In this document: in pieces, positions 24,710-34,496 of the stretch
Layout of the letters: every line of letters begins with the position of its first letter
Position numbering within the stretch: position 1 is the first letter of the stretch
NCBI GenBank assembly: GCA_012976225.1
Contig: JAAVVG010000005.1
Span: 930,001-994,000, forward strand
Reading direction: 5' to 3'
Length of the DNA: 64,000 bases
Origin: Golubevia sp. BC0850
Lineage: Eukaryota; Basidiomycota; Exobasidiomycetes; Golubeviales; Golubeviaceae
Translations under genes and position numbers: made by a program
Notes under the pieces: generated by a model
The model's input: only the letters and a program-made list of their open reading frames with translations
Told to the model about the DNA's origin: nothing
The model's database searches: none

Positions 24710-25672
24710 TCTTTTCTCTTGTGTTCTTTGCCGACCAATCTTTGTGAAAAATGTGTAATTGTACTTGAAATCAGAACCTTTTCGCTCCTAGTCTGATTGC
24801 TCTCTGCGAACTGAAAATTAGTTAGGGCTCTTGAGTGAACGAGGAAATCACACAACGCAGTCAAGATATCTTCAGGAAACAGATTCATTATTTATTTTGG
24901 CTTTGGCTCCGTTACCAGGGAGAGCGATAGAAGGAGAGATAACGAGAAGAGTAGAGTACTTTGAAAGAGAAAGAGAGAAGAGAAGAGGGAAAAGAGAGAT
25001 CAAACAAGAACTAGAAGCTTACCTGGAGAGCAGCTTTGAAGAAAAGTTGGAGAGAGAAATAGACCACTTCGACGTTAAGGAACAGAGAAACAGGGGAGAC
25101 TTCGGGGCGAAGAAACAAAGAGCAAATGTAGAAAAGATTTTTGGAGAAGGTAACTTTTTTTTGGGTGGTTTGGTTTGGTTTGAGATTGGACAGGTTTCGG
25201 GAAGACTAAAGTAGCAGACACACAACGAAGGGGGAAAGGAGAATAGTAGAGAAAAGAAGAGAAAGGGAAATAAACGTCAAAGGGAGACCTATATAAGAGC
25301 AGGAGGTTGGAAAACCTTCTACGATTTTTGATGAGGTTGAGAACCGAATCTGGAAGAAGAAGAAGAAGAAGAGAAGAAGAGTGGAAGCGATTTGGGTTGA
25401 TGACGCAGAGTTGAGAAAGTTTTGAGTGCAGTGTCGAGGGGTTTGAGGAAGAACAGGAAGGAGAAGGGGGGATTGAATGCTGCTGGAAGTCGTGGTTGAA
25501 ACTGTTGATGATGTTGCGGCGACAGAAATCGGAGACGAGTTGATAATGAGAGACCAGATGGAAAGACGAGGCTCCAGAGGAGGCAGACCTCGCTTCCCGT
25601 AAACGGTTTGTTCTAGAGGACATTTACATTAGGACACCGAGAACGAAAGACGCAGCTCTTGACCGGAATAAG
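24710..25672. other. Convergent spacer FEN1 / KH gene
   Basis: About 960 bp without a supported gene. The plus strand is strongly GA-rich (24940-25020, 25220-25390), so the minus strand is CT-rich. The long open frames here are low-complexity. Part is probably 3' UTR of both genes. Confidence 0.4.
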
Positions 25673-27482
25673 TTAAGCACCACCTTGAGCGAGCCTAGGA
25701 AGAAAAAGGGAGAAAAGAAGGGAAAGAAGAGGAGGGAAAGTCAGCCGTGATCGCTCTCAATGAGAAAGCCCAGACGGGAAGCATTCTCAGACCGAAGGCA
25801 ATGGCACTCACCTTAGCTTCTCCTGCTCTAGACGCTGGTAAAGAAGACTGACTGCCATTTGGATGTTGTTAGGAGGACCAGTGATGGTGACCAATCTCTC
25901 TTGACCGTTTCCACCAGCAGCGATTCCAGCGGCAGGTTCCATGATCTTGATGTGACTGGAGCTCATCTGTCTGATCTCATTGATCTTCTGGCCTCCTTTT
26001 CCGATAATGCATCCGACAAGGTCGTTTGGAATGAAGATCTGCTGAGTCTGAGATCCAGGTGGGAGAGTTCCTCCAGGTCCGAAAGGAGCGGCTTGGCCCA
26101 TTGGAGCTCCCATTCCACCAGCTGCAGGTGGATATCCATTGTATCCTCCTTGGCCTCCTTGATAGTTCCCACCACGACCTCCTGGAGCAGTACCCATAGA
26201 GCCAGCTCCACCAGCGCTCGGACGGTAGGTCATATTGTTGGCTTGACGATCCGAGTGTTCCATGAGGATTGTTCCGACATAGAAGACGGCGATGTGAACA
26301 GCATCAGCTACACCAGAGATAGAGAGAACTCTTTCGGTGCTACCTGGGAGCATCTGCTCTCCGGCAGTGAGTCTGGCTCCACTGGCTTCTTGGATCTCCT
26401 TGATCTTCGATCCAGCCTTTCCGATGACGCTTCCCATACGAGAGTTGGGCACGATGAACTTGATAGTGGTAGCACGGTGACCAGGCAGGGAAGATTGATC
26501 GTATGGTTCATCATTGATACGACGAACGACCAGACCAAAAGCCTGGAAGGGAGTAGAAGAGGAGGAAAAGTAAAGAAGATGGCGAGGTCAGAAGGCATTC
26601 AAAGGAGATTGGAGACGAATCTAAAACCGCTGATGCTGCTCGAAAGAGTTTCCAATTGCACCCAGAAGCCATCCTGCTCAAATCTCGTTGACATACAATC
26701 GATGGAAGCAGGTTTGTTTCTTGCTTGTCTACTCACCTTTGAGACGGCGTCTAGAGGACCAGCGACAGTCATGATACGTTCAGGGTTGCCTGTAAGGGTT
26801 TCACTCTATGAGTCGAGAATGGTAAAGGAGAAAGAAAAAGTGAGAAGAAGTTGAGAATTGCTTTGAGCTTGTTCTACCTCCAACCCTTCTCTCGAGACGT
26901 CAAAATCTCAGCAGATGTATCTGATCAGCTCCACTGCACTTCAGAGAGGTCTTTAATTCCTGTTGAGATCCACTTTCTAAATCCAATCACTTTCTCGTTC
27001 GTCTCACTCCCATCGCCGACACTCACGATAGTAAGCTTAGCCCCACTCCTGTCTCTGATATCGTTGATGTTCTTTCCTTGCTTTCCGATGATAATACTAG
27101 CTTCAGTAGAGAGAATAATACACCTCATGGCGATAGATTGAGGTTGTTCCTCGCCAGTGGCGGGTTGAGGTAGACCGTTATCAACAGCAGCTTCTTCGCC
27201 TTCTCCAGCAGGTTTGGATTCAGTGTTGTCTTCTGTACCAGCAGCATCAGTTCCGGTAGCGGCAGGAGCTTCTACAGCTTCTGTCTCAGTTGGAGCTGGG
27301 ACATTCTCTTCTTTAGGAGCGGCAGCCATGGCTTCTTGATCTTGATTTTGTGCTTTTTTGACTTCTTCAGATGAGCCTCCAGAGGTCTCTTCTTCTTTAG
27401 CTTTCTTGTTTAATTTGGGATTGTCTCCGTTATCTGAAACTCCTGGGGAAGAGGAACGTGGTCTCTTAGTAGTTTCTGCCAT
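25673..27482 (-). CDS. PBP2: Triple-KH RNA-binding protein (PCBP/Pbp2-like)
   Basis: Four exons: 27008-27482, 26737-26789, 25812-26542, 25673-25694, encoding 426 residues. Three KH domains are visible by their GxxG loops: SIIIGKQGKNI (about residue 130), VIGKAGSKI (about 215) and CIIGKGGQKI (about 350). KH domains bind single-stranded RNA or C-rich DNA; yeast Pbp2 and human PCBPs act in mRNA stability, silencing and telomere-length control. The first ~110 residues are acidic and low-complexity. A Gly/Gln-rich linker (GGRGGNYQGGQGGYNG) separates KH2 and KH3. The first intron uses the second of two nearby donors (GTGAGA at 27007): the stronger-looking GTGAGT at 27026 would break the frame of KH1, while GTGAGA restores DGSNPERIMTVAG. 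A last 22-nt exon adds LAQGGA and the stop. Architecture matches Pbp2/Hek2. Confidence 0.88.
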
Positions 27483-28190
27483 TGCGTGAAGGGGTGATTG
27501 AGAAGGATAGATCGAAGTAGCGATAGAAGGCAGAGGTGTAGACCGAAGTGATACGAGAATCAGTATACGAAAACGTTCGTTTCACGTAGAGTTTGGTCCC
27601 AAGAAGTTAGTGAACTCTTGTGCACGAGGGGAGAGAGAGAGAGGAGGAAGGTTGGAGCTGTATCATATCGGTTGAGGGTGTTGGGTGGGAGGGGAGAGGA
27701 GAGAGGAAGGGAAGGGAGGGGTACCAGATTGGCGAGGGGTTAGAGGAAAGGGGAGTGAAGTGGATAGAGAGACAAATTTGTAGATGGAGAATTGGAAGTG
27801 CACAAGAGACAGAAGGAAGGGAAGATGACCACGTAGAGAGTAATGCGCAGAGGCAGAGGAAGTAGCTGGTTGAAGACGTTCGAAGGCAGGAGCCACAGCA
27901 ACTCCGTATGATAGCGATGCTCCCTCCAAGCGAGACAGAATGAATGGGAATCCAATCTGAAGTTACATCCAACAGACTAAGATCCCAATCATCTGGACCA
28001 TCTCGATGGATGGGAGCTCTTATCGCTCTCTGACCCGTCTGCTCCTTCCCTCCTCTGCCAATCCCTCTTCAAAGACCGCCACTTCTCGCGATTTCACTGT
28101 CCAAGGTGTTTCGAAAGAGCTGAATCTCAGTAGCTGTACAGCTTCCCAGGATATGAGAGTGATGAAGGAGCAAGGCAAGGGCTGCCTTTT
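27483..28190. other. Upstream region of the KH gene; no clear gene
   Basis: Low-complexity CT/GA stretches (27615-27780) dominate. The frames 27607-27972 (-) and 28006-28212 (+) are Ser/Pro-rich and match nothing. Probably the KH-gene promoter and leader. Confidence 0.35.
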
Positions 28191-28339
28191 TCAAGCAGCT
28201 CTGACCGCCTGAGAAAGTCTTCCTATCCCATCACTCTTGAGCTTTACGTCACTCAATTGCCTTCTAACTCCGATCTTGACTTCACCAAATTCTTTGGACT
28301 GCAAATGAGCCGACTATCGCGGAACGCTTTGTACTCACC
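28191..28339 (-). CDS. Possible 3' exon of an unidentified minus-strand gene
   Basis: A 40-nt intron with a perfect donor (GTGAGT, 28338) and a TTTGCAG acceptor joins coding-like text: PNLKK upstream to SKEFGEVKIGVRRQLSDV and a short basic tail ending AVRAA before the stop at 28191-28193. The exon continues upstream beyond 28339, but all three frames there are open, so I could not place the start. A small basic protein (for example a mitoribosomal or ribonucleoprotein component) would fit; I cannot name it. Confidence 0.3.
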
Positions 28340-28979
28340 TTCTTGAGGTTGGGAAGGAAGAGAAGCGGAAAAAATTGAGGATTAAAGGCAACTGTTCGAG
28401 ACAGCTGTCGAAGTAGAAGTGATACGGACCTTTTGGAGTTGCGTTCTTGTTCAATAGAGCAGAAAGACTGAGCTCTGGATCTTGAAGAAGAAGAAAGAGA
28501 AAAGGAAAAGAAAGAGAGTAGGAGGAGAGTTGGGTTGAAGGAGAAGAAGGCAGCTGGCGAGGATTCTTCTCTTGACGCTGAGACGCCCCATACGCATACG
28601 CAGCGGACGGAACAGAGTTTCAATAGTACCTTTTTCGTTATTGGGCTGTAAACCGAAATAGCGGAACGTGGGAAAGTCAACCCAGGCGGCGGTTGATTTG
28701 ACAGATATAATGAACGGATCTCGCTACCTTCCTTTATGGATATTCCCGTATCTTCCAAACAGGAATGGGGGAATCCTGGACTCAGAATGAGAGTGGAACA
28801 TGCAGGGAAGCAAAAGGGGGAAGCGAAGACCGAGCAATTTCTTCTTCGAGATTCTTCTTGTCCTAGACTTCTCTCGATCCTACCCACTCAATCCATTCTC
28901 CCTACATTCAAGATTCTCGACCTTCCTTTCTTTCCAATCTTCCTCAAATCTTTTCAGCCCGTCGATTGCAGTCCCAAAG
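28340..28979. other. Upstream region of the sirtuin; 5' part of the unknown minus gene
   Basis: Likely contains the divergent promoter of the sirtuin and the 5' exons of the unidentified minus-strand gene. The 200-residue open frame at 28282-28887 (-) is Ser/Phe-rich and not credible as one exon. Confidence 0.3.
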
Positions 28980-30476
28980 ATGCCTTCACCGTTTCAAGGA
29001 ATCCCTTCTCTCTCTTCTCTCTCCAAACTGCTATTGGATGATCAGAAAACCAAGAACATCATCGTCATCTGTGGAGCTGGTATCTCAACTTCAGCAGGGA
29101 TACCTGACTTCAGATCTCCAGGGACAGGTCTTTACTCAAACCTTCAAAGGTACGATCTTCCGTTTCCCGAAGCAGTGTTCGAAATTGACTACTTCTTGAA
29201 GAAACCAGAAGCCTTCTTCAGTCTTTCTAAAGAGCTATGTCCAGGACAGTACAAGCCAACAGCGACTCATATATTCTTTCGACTGCTTCACGAGAAGAAG
29301 ATGCTGAATAAATGTTTCACACAGAACAGTGAGTCGCTGAACTCGCTCGCTCTGCCTCTCCACATGCGAAGGTGGTAAGCAAATATTCTCTCCATCTCCT
29401 CTCCCTTCTTTCCCTATTCCTCGTCTCCAGTTGATACCCTGGAGCGTCTTTCTGGTCTACCCTCGTCGAAGATCATCGAGGCTCACGGAGTGAGTCCTGC
29501 CCCTTGACTTCTGCAGCTGCTTACCTCGTGTTTGTTTCTCTAGTTTCGGCTGACACACTTCTGTTCGTTTTTTTGGCCCTGGTAAACAGAGCTTCGCTAC
29601 CTCTAGATGCGTGTCGTGTAAGAAGGAAGTTGAATACGACTGGATTATGGAGAAGCTCAGAAACGGACAAATCGCAAGATGCCAGCGAAAGGAGTGTAAA
29701 GGAAGCAGTCAAGAGAACGGCAAAAGCAAGAAAAAAAGTTTAGTCAAACCAGACATCGTATTCTTTGGAGAGTCACTTCCCTCGATTTTCTTCTCATCTC
29801 TCAAGTCTCTCTCTTCGTGCGATTTGCTTCTTGTTTGGGGAACATCTCTTCAAGTTCAACCTTTTGCTTCAATTGTCAACAGAGTCCCTTCATCGTGTCC
29901 GAGAGTTCTGTTCAATTTGGAGAAGGTGGGCGAACTAGCAGACTTCTCGGGAGGGGATGGGATGATGGGTCGAATGAATGAAGAAGGATTCGACTTCGAT
30001 GGGGCTACTGTTGGAGGTAAGGACAAAACAAGAGATCTCTTCGTGGAAGGGAAATGTGATGAAAACGTTTTGGAGCTCGTCAAGCTCTGTGGCTGGGAGG
30101 TGAGTGCTTTGGAACGCAGACCTCATTTTTGTTCGCATTTCACTATAATGCGCTTCTGTTCTCTTACCCCGGTGATCTCCCTTTCAACTCTTCGTAATTG
30201 TAGGAAGAATTCGAATCTCTCACCAAAGAGATCCATGCTGAAGTTGAACGCTCTTGGGCCAAAGCAACTGGTCAAGAGTCTTCAACCTTGAAGAAGGATA
30301 AGCCATCACCCAACCCCATTCAGACCTCAGAGAAAGCAGCCAAAGAGGTAGCATCTACTATCGCAGGTACGGCAAAGAAGGACGAGTCCGACGACCTTGC
30401 TGAGAAAATTGAGAAGCTTGAGGTAGGAAATCCCAATCCGGAAAGCCCAGCGAAAGATGTTGAAGAGAAATTGTGA
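28980..30476 (+). CDS. HST2: Class I sirtuin (SIRT2/Hst2-like NAD-dependent deacetylase)
   Basis: Four exons: 28980-29328, 29431-29489, 29590-30099, 30204-30476, 396 residues. Sirtuins remove acyl groups from lysine using NAD+, giving nicotinamide and O-acetyl-ADP-ribose. Visible motifs: the NAD loop CGAGISTSAGIPDFRSP (31-47), TQN followed by ID, the catalytic His in IIEAHGS (about 135), a zinc knuckle CVSC and CQRKEC (143, 146, 167, 172), VKPDIVFFGE, and GTSLQVQPFASIV. The order and the YDLPFPEAVFE loop fit the SIRT2/Hst2 subgroup. The C-terminal ~90 residues are Lys/Glu/Pro-rich and probably disordered. No signal or membrane span, so cytosolic/nuclear. The start is the first ATG before GIPSLSSLSKLL. 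Confidence 0.92.
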
Positions 30477-30883
30477 CGTCTTTATTGCTATTTACGAATT
30501 ATTGCTATCTGGTTCTCATCCGATGGAAGACTGTGTGAGTTGCCTTTTCGGCTTGTGATCTGGTTGTCAAGGGATGTACAGGGGCAATCCCGCTTGCAGA
30601 TCTACCCCTTGGGCGTAAATGAAAGCTTCTCTTTTCAGAAAGATCTGCGCTTTTGACTTCCGTTATAATAGGTTGAATCATTCTAAGTGATTCCACTTTC
30701 CCTCATTCTGCTTTTTTTTCTTCTTCTCTTCTAGGACTGTGACGACTCCTTCTTTTTCGTCTTGACGTCCCTCGACGCACCCACTCTCATTCAAACCCCT
30801 CTATCACTTTCTTTTCCTCCCACTCTCTTTCAAGTCTCTCTTCCTAACCTTTCCTTCCAATTCAAACCTAATTCACTCTAATC
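30477..30883. other. Spacer between sirtuin and methyltransferase genes
   Basis: No gene. A pyrimidine-rich leader (30700-30880) precedes the next ATG. Confidence 0.4.
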
Positions 30884-32544
30884 ATGACTTCAATTCGCAA
30901 AATGCTCTCCCGCGCCAGCAACTCGAGTGGGAAAGCATTCTCAAGTCTTAGCAAGTCCAAATCTCTCTCTATCCCAACTTCTCCATCTATCGACCCTTCA
31001 AGTGATCAAACTATCTTATCATCCAAATCTCAAGGCGATACTACATCAGAAAACAACCTTCCAATCTCCATTCCCGAGGGGAGTTCACCATCTCACTCAA
31101 GAACTTCTTCAATTTCTTCCGTCCACTCGACTACTCCGAACCCTCGTTCTACCTCTCATGTCTCTCTACCTCAGCCTATGAAGGTCAAAGCTACCCACAA
31201 GAACCTCAAACGTCTATCTCTGGCCGATCAGAAATACTTCCTTCACTCAGCAGCATCTTCGCAAGTGGGCACTCCAACTACTGCCTGTGCTAGTAGACCA
31301 GTCTCACAACAGATGGATCCAATCGCCGTCTCTACTTCAAAGAATAAAGATCAAGTTATCGAAAAGACTAGCATGGAAGCTTGGTGCGGAGCCGTACCTA
31401 TCTTGACAGAGACTCAAAGGTTGACGGTTCAACATCACTGGTATAAGAGCTCATGTGCTGGAGTGGTTCATCCTTCCGCATTAGAAGCTCTTTCAAAGAG
31501 TGAGAAGGTGTTGGAAGTTGCAACCGGAAATGGAGTGTGAGTACTGTCGATGATGTCGTCAAGTCACCATCGAAAGTCTTGAGCTGACCTTGTCCACCGT
31601 CGTCTCTTTTTTCCATTCTTCAACAGCTGGCTGCAAGACCTGAGAACCTCTTCACTAGTTCCTTCAACTGCCATTCTTCATGCTTCGGACCTATCTCCTC
31701 CAGCTCAACCTCTACCTCATGGAGTGAATGCTTTCGCGTCTCACGACGTCACCTGCCCCTTTCCAAAAGCAGGTATCCCAACTCAAGACCTTTCTGAGTC
31801 AACAGTTGGAATGAACCCAATTCAAAAGGAGCTTAAAAGACTGGAAGGTCTCTACAATGATCTACCTACTCAAAGAGGTATATCAGAAGAGAGAATTGGT
31901 CAACACGGAACTTATGATTTCATCAATTCCAGACTACTTGTCTTTGCCTTATCAAAAGATGAATGGGAACTTACCGTTGATAATCTCAAGGAACTTCTCA
32001 GTGAGTACTCAGCCAACCCCCCCCCCTAACTTCTAATAACTGCGTGATTCTAAACTAGCTTCTCTAATCCGTCTTCTCTTTTTCAGAACCAGGCGGATCT
32101 CTTCATCTCTCAGAAGTCAATACAGAAGCTATTCCAGCTCATCCAGAACTTCCACATCCAGCTATTGAACGTACCAACAGAATCGCTTCAAAAGTCATGT
32201 CAACTTTCAAAAAAGAGTCCAATGCTTCTGGAAATCTACCAACTCTACTTCGTTCTCAAGGATTAGTTGAGATTAAGTCTACTCAATATCTAATTCCTTT
32301 CGGTAGAGCTGCTTTAGAAGCTGGTAGTAACTCTCTTTCTCAATCAAGATTAGGAGCTGCAACTTCTTTGGGAGCTATTTCTGCATTAAGGAAACCTTTC
32401 TTAGCTATCGGAGGTGAAGTTGGCTGTTCTACTGAAGAAGAATTTGATAAATTTGAAAAAGAATTGGAAAAGGAAGTTGTGGAATTGGGAATGTTTTTCA
32501 AATTTATTATGGTTGTCGGGAAAAAACCTTTGTTGAAGGTTTGA
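30884..32544 (+). CDS. SAM-dependent methyltransferase domain protein
   Basis: Three exons, 30884-31536, 31627-32000 and 32087-32544, give 494 residues. The first ~160 residues are Ser/Thr-rich and disordered. A class I Rossmann-fold methyltransferase follows: motif I VLEVATGNGVWLQDL (split by intron 1), a motif-II acidic turn HASDLSPP, a central GTYDFINSRLLVFAL that matches the usual D-x-I/V-x-x-R motif after motif III, and LLKPGGSLHLSEVN as the post-motif strand. This pattern is shared by many fungal secondary-metabolism, LaeA-like and UMTA-type methyltransferases; I cannot fix the substrate. There is no signal peptide. It stands alone, with no biosynthetic neighbours, so no cluster is implied. 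Confidence 0.85.
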
Positions 32545-33844
32545 AATGGTGGGAATCAAACCTCTTCAAAAGGTGACCACTAAAGCAAATTAGAATCCTT
32601 TTCCTAAATTGTTCAACTTCCATTCCTCGTTCTTTCTCTTATTTCTTCCCGTCTTGAAATAATTCCATCTCCCAACACCGCCCTCGCCATTTGCGTCACC
32701 TCTTTCAATCCAACAATCTTTTTTCTAGATACTCACTATCTTTTTGTTTTCTTTTTTTCTCCAAGACCCTCTAATTTTCATTCACACATACTTCCTGTTC
32801 TTAATTACCTTCCAAGTCCATTCTCTTCCTTTGTTCATCGCCCCAACTCCCACCAACACCCCCTTAAAGTGTAACCATCTCCTTTCTCTCATATGCACGT
32901 TCTTTCTTTGCCCTTGTCAATGAAGCTGGTCTTCTCAGGTTCGAGTGAAAGCACAAGGTCCAAATCTCTGTCGACTACAAGTAGAATGAGAGAAGAGAAG
33001 AGGTTTTGAATTTTTAGCTTGCTGCAAATGAAAGAGAAAATACAAGGGGAGAGAGAAAAAGAGAGAAAACGTTGTTTGAGAGGTGAGAACAGTTGCAAGA
33101 GATGTTTGGTCTCAGGAGAAGGAGAAAAAAATGAAGGGGAAAGGGGAGAAAAAGCTTGTGGCTTGAAGTGAATAGGTTTTGAAGGTTAACGAGATTTCTT
33201 CCTTTTCAGAGAGATTCGGCTCCAAACAGAAGATGAGTCAACGACAGAATTGACAGATCGGATTGTTCAGATCTAGATCTTGAGAATTGAGGATCGAAGG
33301 AGCAACTTTAGGTAGAGTCAAAAGGAAAGGAAAGACATTTGAGGTCTGAAAGGAGAAGAAAACGATCAAGTTAGAGGGAGGATTAGGACTCAAAGCTCAT
33401 TGCACAAACCCTTCTTCTAAAGTAATAATACGCCAAAACTTTCCGAGAGCAAAACTTACCAAAGAATAGGGGAAGGAATTCGTTGACTCGAAAAGAAAAT
33501 GGAGATGTTCTGAATTTTTTCAAGATCATCATTTTTCATTTCTCTGTCCTTTTTCTTAGATTTCCTTGATCACCAAAACCTTTTCTGGAATGAGTTTCTG
33601 TTGTCAATGACTTTCTTTGGGTCCTCCTTTCCAACTTGATAGTTTCAGTCTGAAGACCTCGACCTCGATCTCTACCTCCCTTGTGCTTGACTTCTCCTCA
33701 GCGATTCCCACATTAACCTCCGATTTTACTCTGGATGTCCGATTATAATTCTCACTCCTCCTCCTATATCTAACCCTCCCCCTACCCATCACATCCGCAG
33801 AATACCTCTTTCCTCAACCCTTCCCACCATCTCTCTATATCTCT
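32545..33844. other. Long gene-free spacer with strand-switch in base composition
   Basis: 1.3 kb without a supportable gene. The plus strand is pyrimidine-rich from about 32,600 to 32,900 and then purine-rich from about 32,950 to 33,400. In this genome such tracts mark leaders, so a non-coding transcript or missed small gene is possible, but no frame is convincing. Confidence 0.35.
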
Positions 33845-34297
33845 CTAATGAGTTAGAAACCTTCTACCTCTTTCCGACCTCCTTCTCAAGATTTTCCTTC
33901 CACCTTGACTTTTCAGCCTATTCAAGAAACCGTGTCTTCTCTTTCTGATTCTTTGAGAAGGTTGATATTCTGCTCCGTAAGATCTGAATCTTAGAGAACC
34001 TAGAGATGAAGAAAAGGCAGAGGTTGAGGTTGAGCTTGATGGAATGGAAGCGGAAGTGGAAGTGGAAGTGGAAGTGGAAAGTAAAGATAGGATCGATGAA
34101 GAAGTTCGAGGTGCTGAAAATGAGAATCGTGAAGTGAGAGGAATGGAATTCGAAGAAGAGGAAGTTGTGACAGTTGTAAGAGTTGGTGGTCGAGAGGTTA
34201 AGGTTAGAGTTGCAGTCCTATTTGTTAAAGTTGAAATTGAGTCTCTTATACTTGATCGTTGAATTTGAGCAAACGCTCTGGTCGAAATTCGTGGCAT
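33845..34297 (-). CDS. MRPL34: Mitochondrial ribosomal protein bL34m
   Basis: Single exon, 150 residues. The last ~45 residues are the bL34 core: YQPSQRIRKRRHGFLNRL, then RKILRRRSERGRRFLTH, the short basic helix-loop-helix that sits in the large subunit near the exit tunnel. The first ~100 residues are Ser/Thr/Arg-rich without acids, a long mitochondrial presequence. They include a (ST)n run encoded by a GGAAGT-type hexanucleotide repeat at about 34047-34080. The start MPRISTRAF is chosen because the extension up to 34480 adds acidic text not typical of a presequence. It shares a divergent promoter with mS29. Confidence 0.9.
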   Translation of the reverse strand: MPRISTRAFAQIQRSSIRDSISTLTNRTATLTLTSRPPTLTTVTTSSSSNSIPLTSRFSFSAPRTSSSILSLLSTSTSTSTSASIPSSSTSTSAFSSSLGSLRFRSYGAEYQPSQRIRKRRHGFLNRLKSQGGRKILRRRSERGRRFLTH

Positions 34298-34496
34298 GCT
34301 CAATAGTAGGACTGGGAGGAAGAGAAGAGGGAGAGAAGCAAGAGAGAAAGACTTTTGCCTTCCTAAACCCAACCACCTTATCAACTCCTCAAAACGAGAA
34401 GCAGAATCAGATAATTGGATTGAGCAGTGGATCAGATTTAGATCAGATTCTTCATTCAAAACGCAAGACAGCTCAACCAACGAAGGAACTGATTGA
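34298..34496. promoter_or_regulatory. Divergent promoter of two mitoribosomal genes
   Basis: 199 bp separate the bL34m and mS29 start codons on opposite strands. The region must drive both. No TATA box seen. Confidence 0.5.

Noticed and set aside
24831-25214. Arg/Glu-rich plus-strand frame after FEN1
   Set aside because: It is built from GA-rich simple sequence, with no start context and no motif.
25859-26854. A 331-residue open frame on the plus strand
   Set aside because: It lies antisense to the KH-domain gene, whose frame, splice sites and three GxxG motifs are clear. It is Ser/Asp-rich with no family motif.
27607-27972. Ser/Pro-rich minus-strand frame before the KH gene
   Set aside because: It has no splice partner and no family signal, and it sits in CT-rich leader DNA.
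28282-28887. A 201-residue minus-strand frame upstream of the sirtuin
   Set aside because: It is low-complexity Ser/Phe text and runs over the sirtuin promoter. Only its last part, next to a perfect donor, looks real.
34044-34262. Glu/Val-rich plus-strand frame antisense to bL34m
   Set aside because: It arises from the repeated GGAAGT units that encode the Ser/Thr presequence on the other strand.
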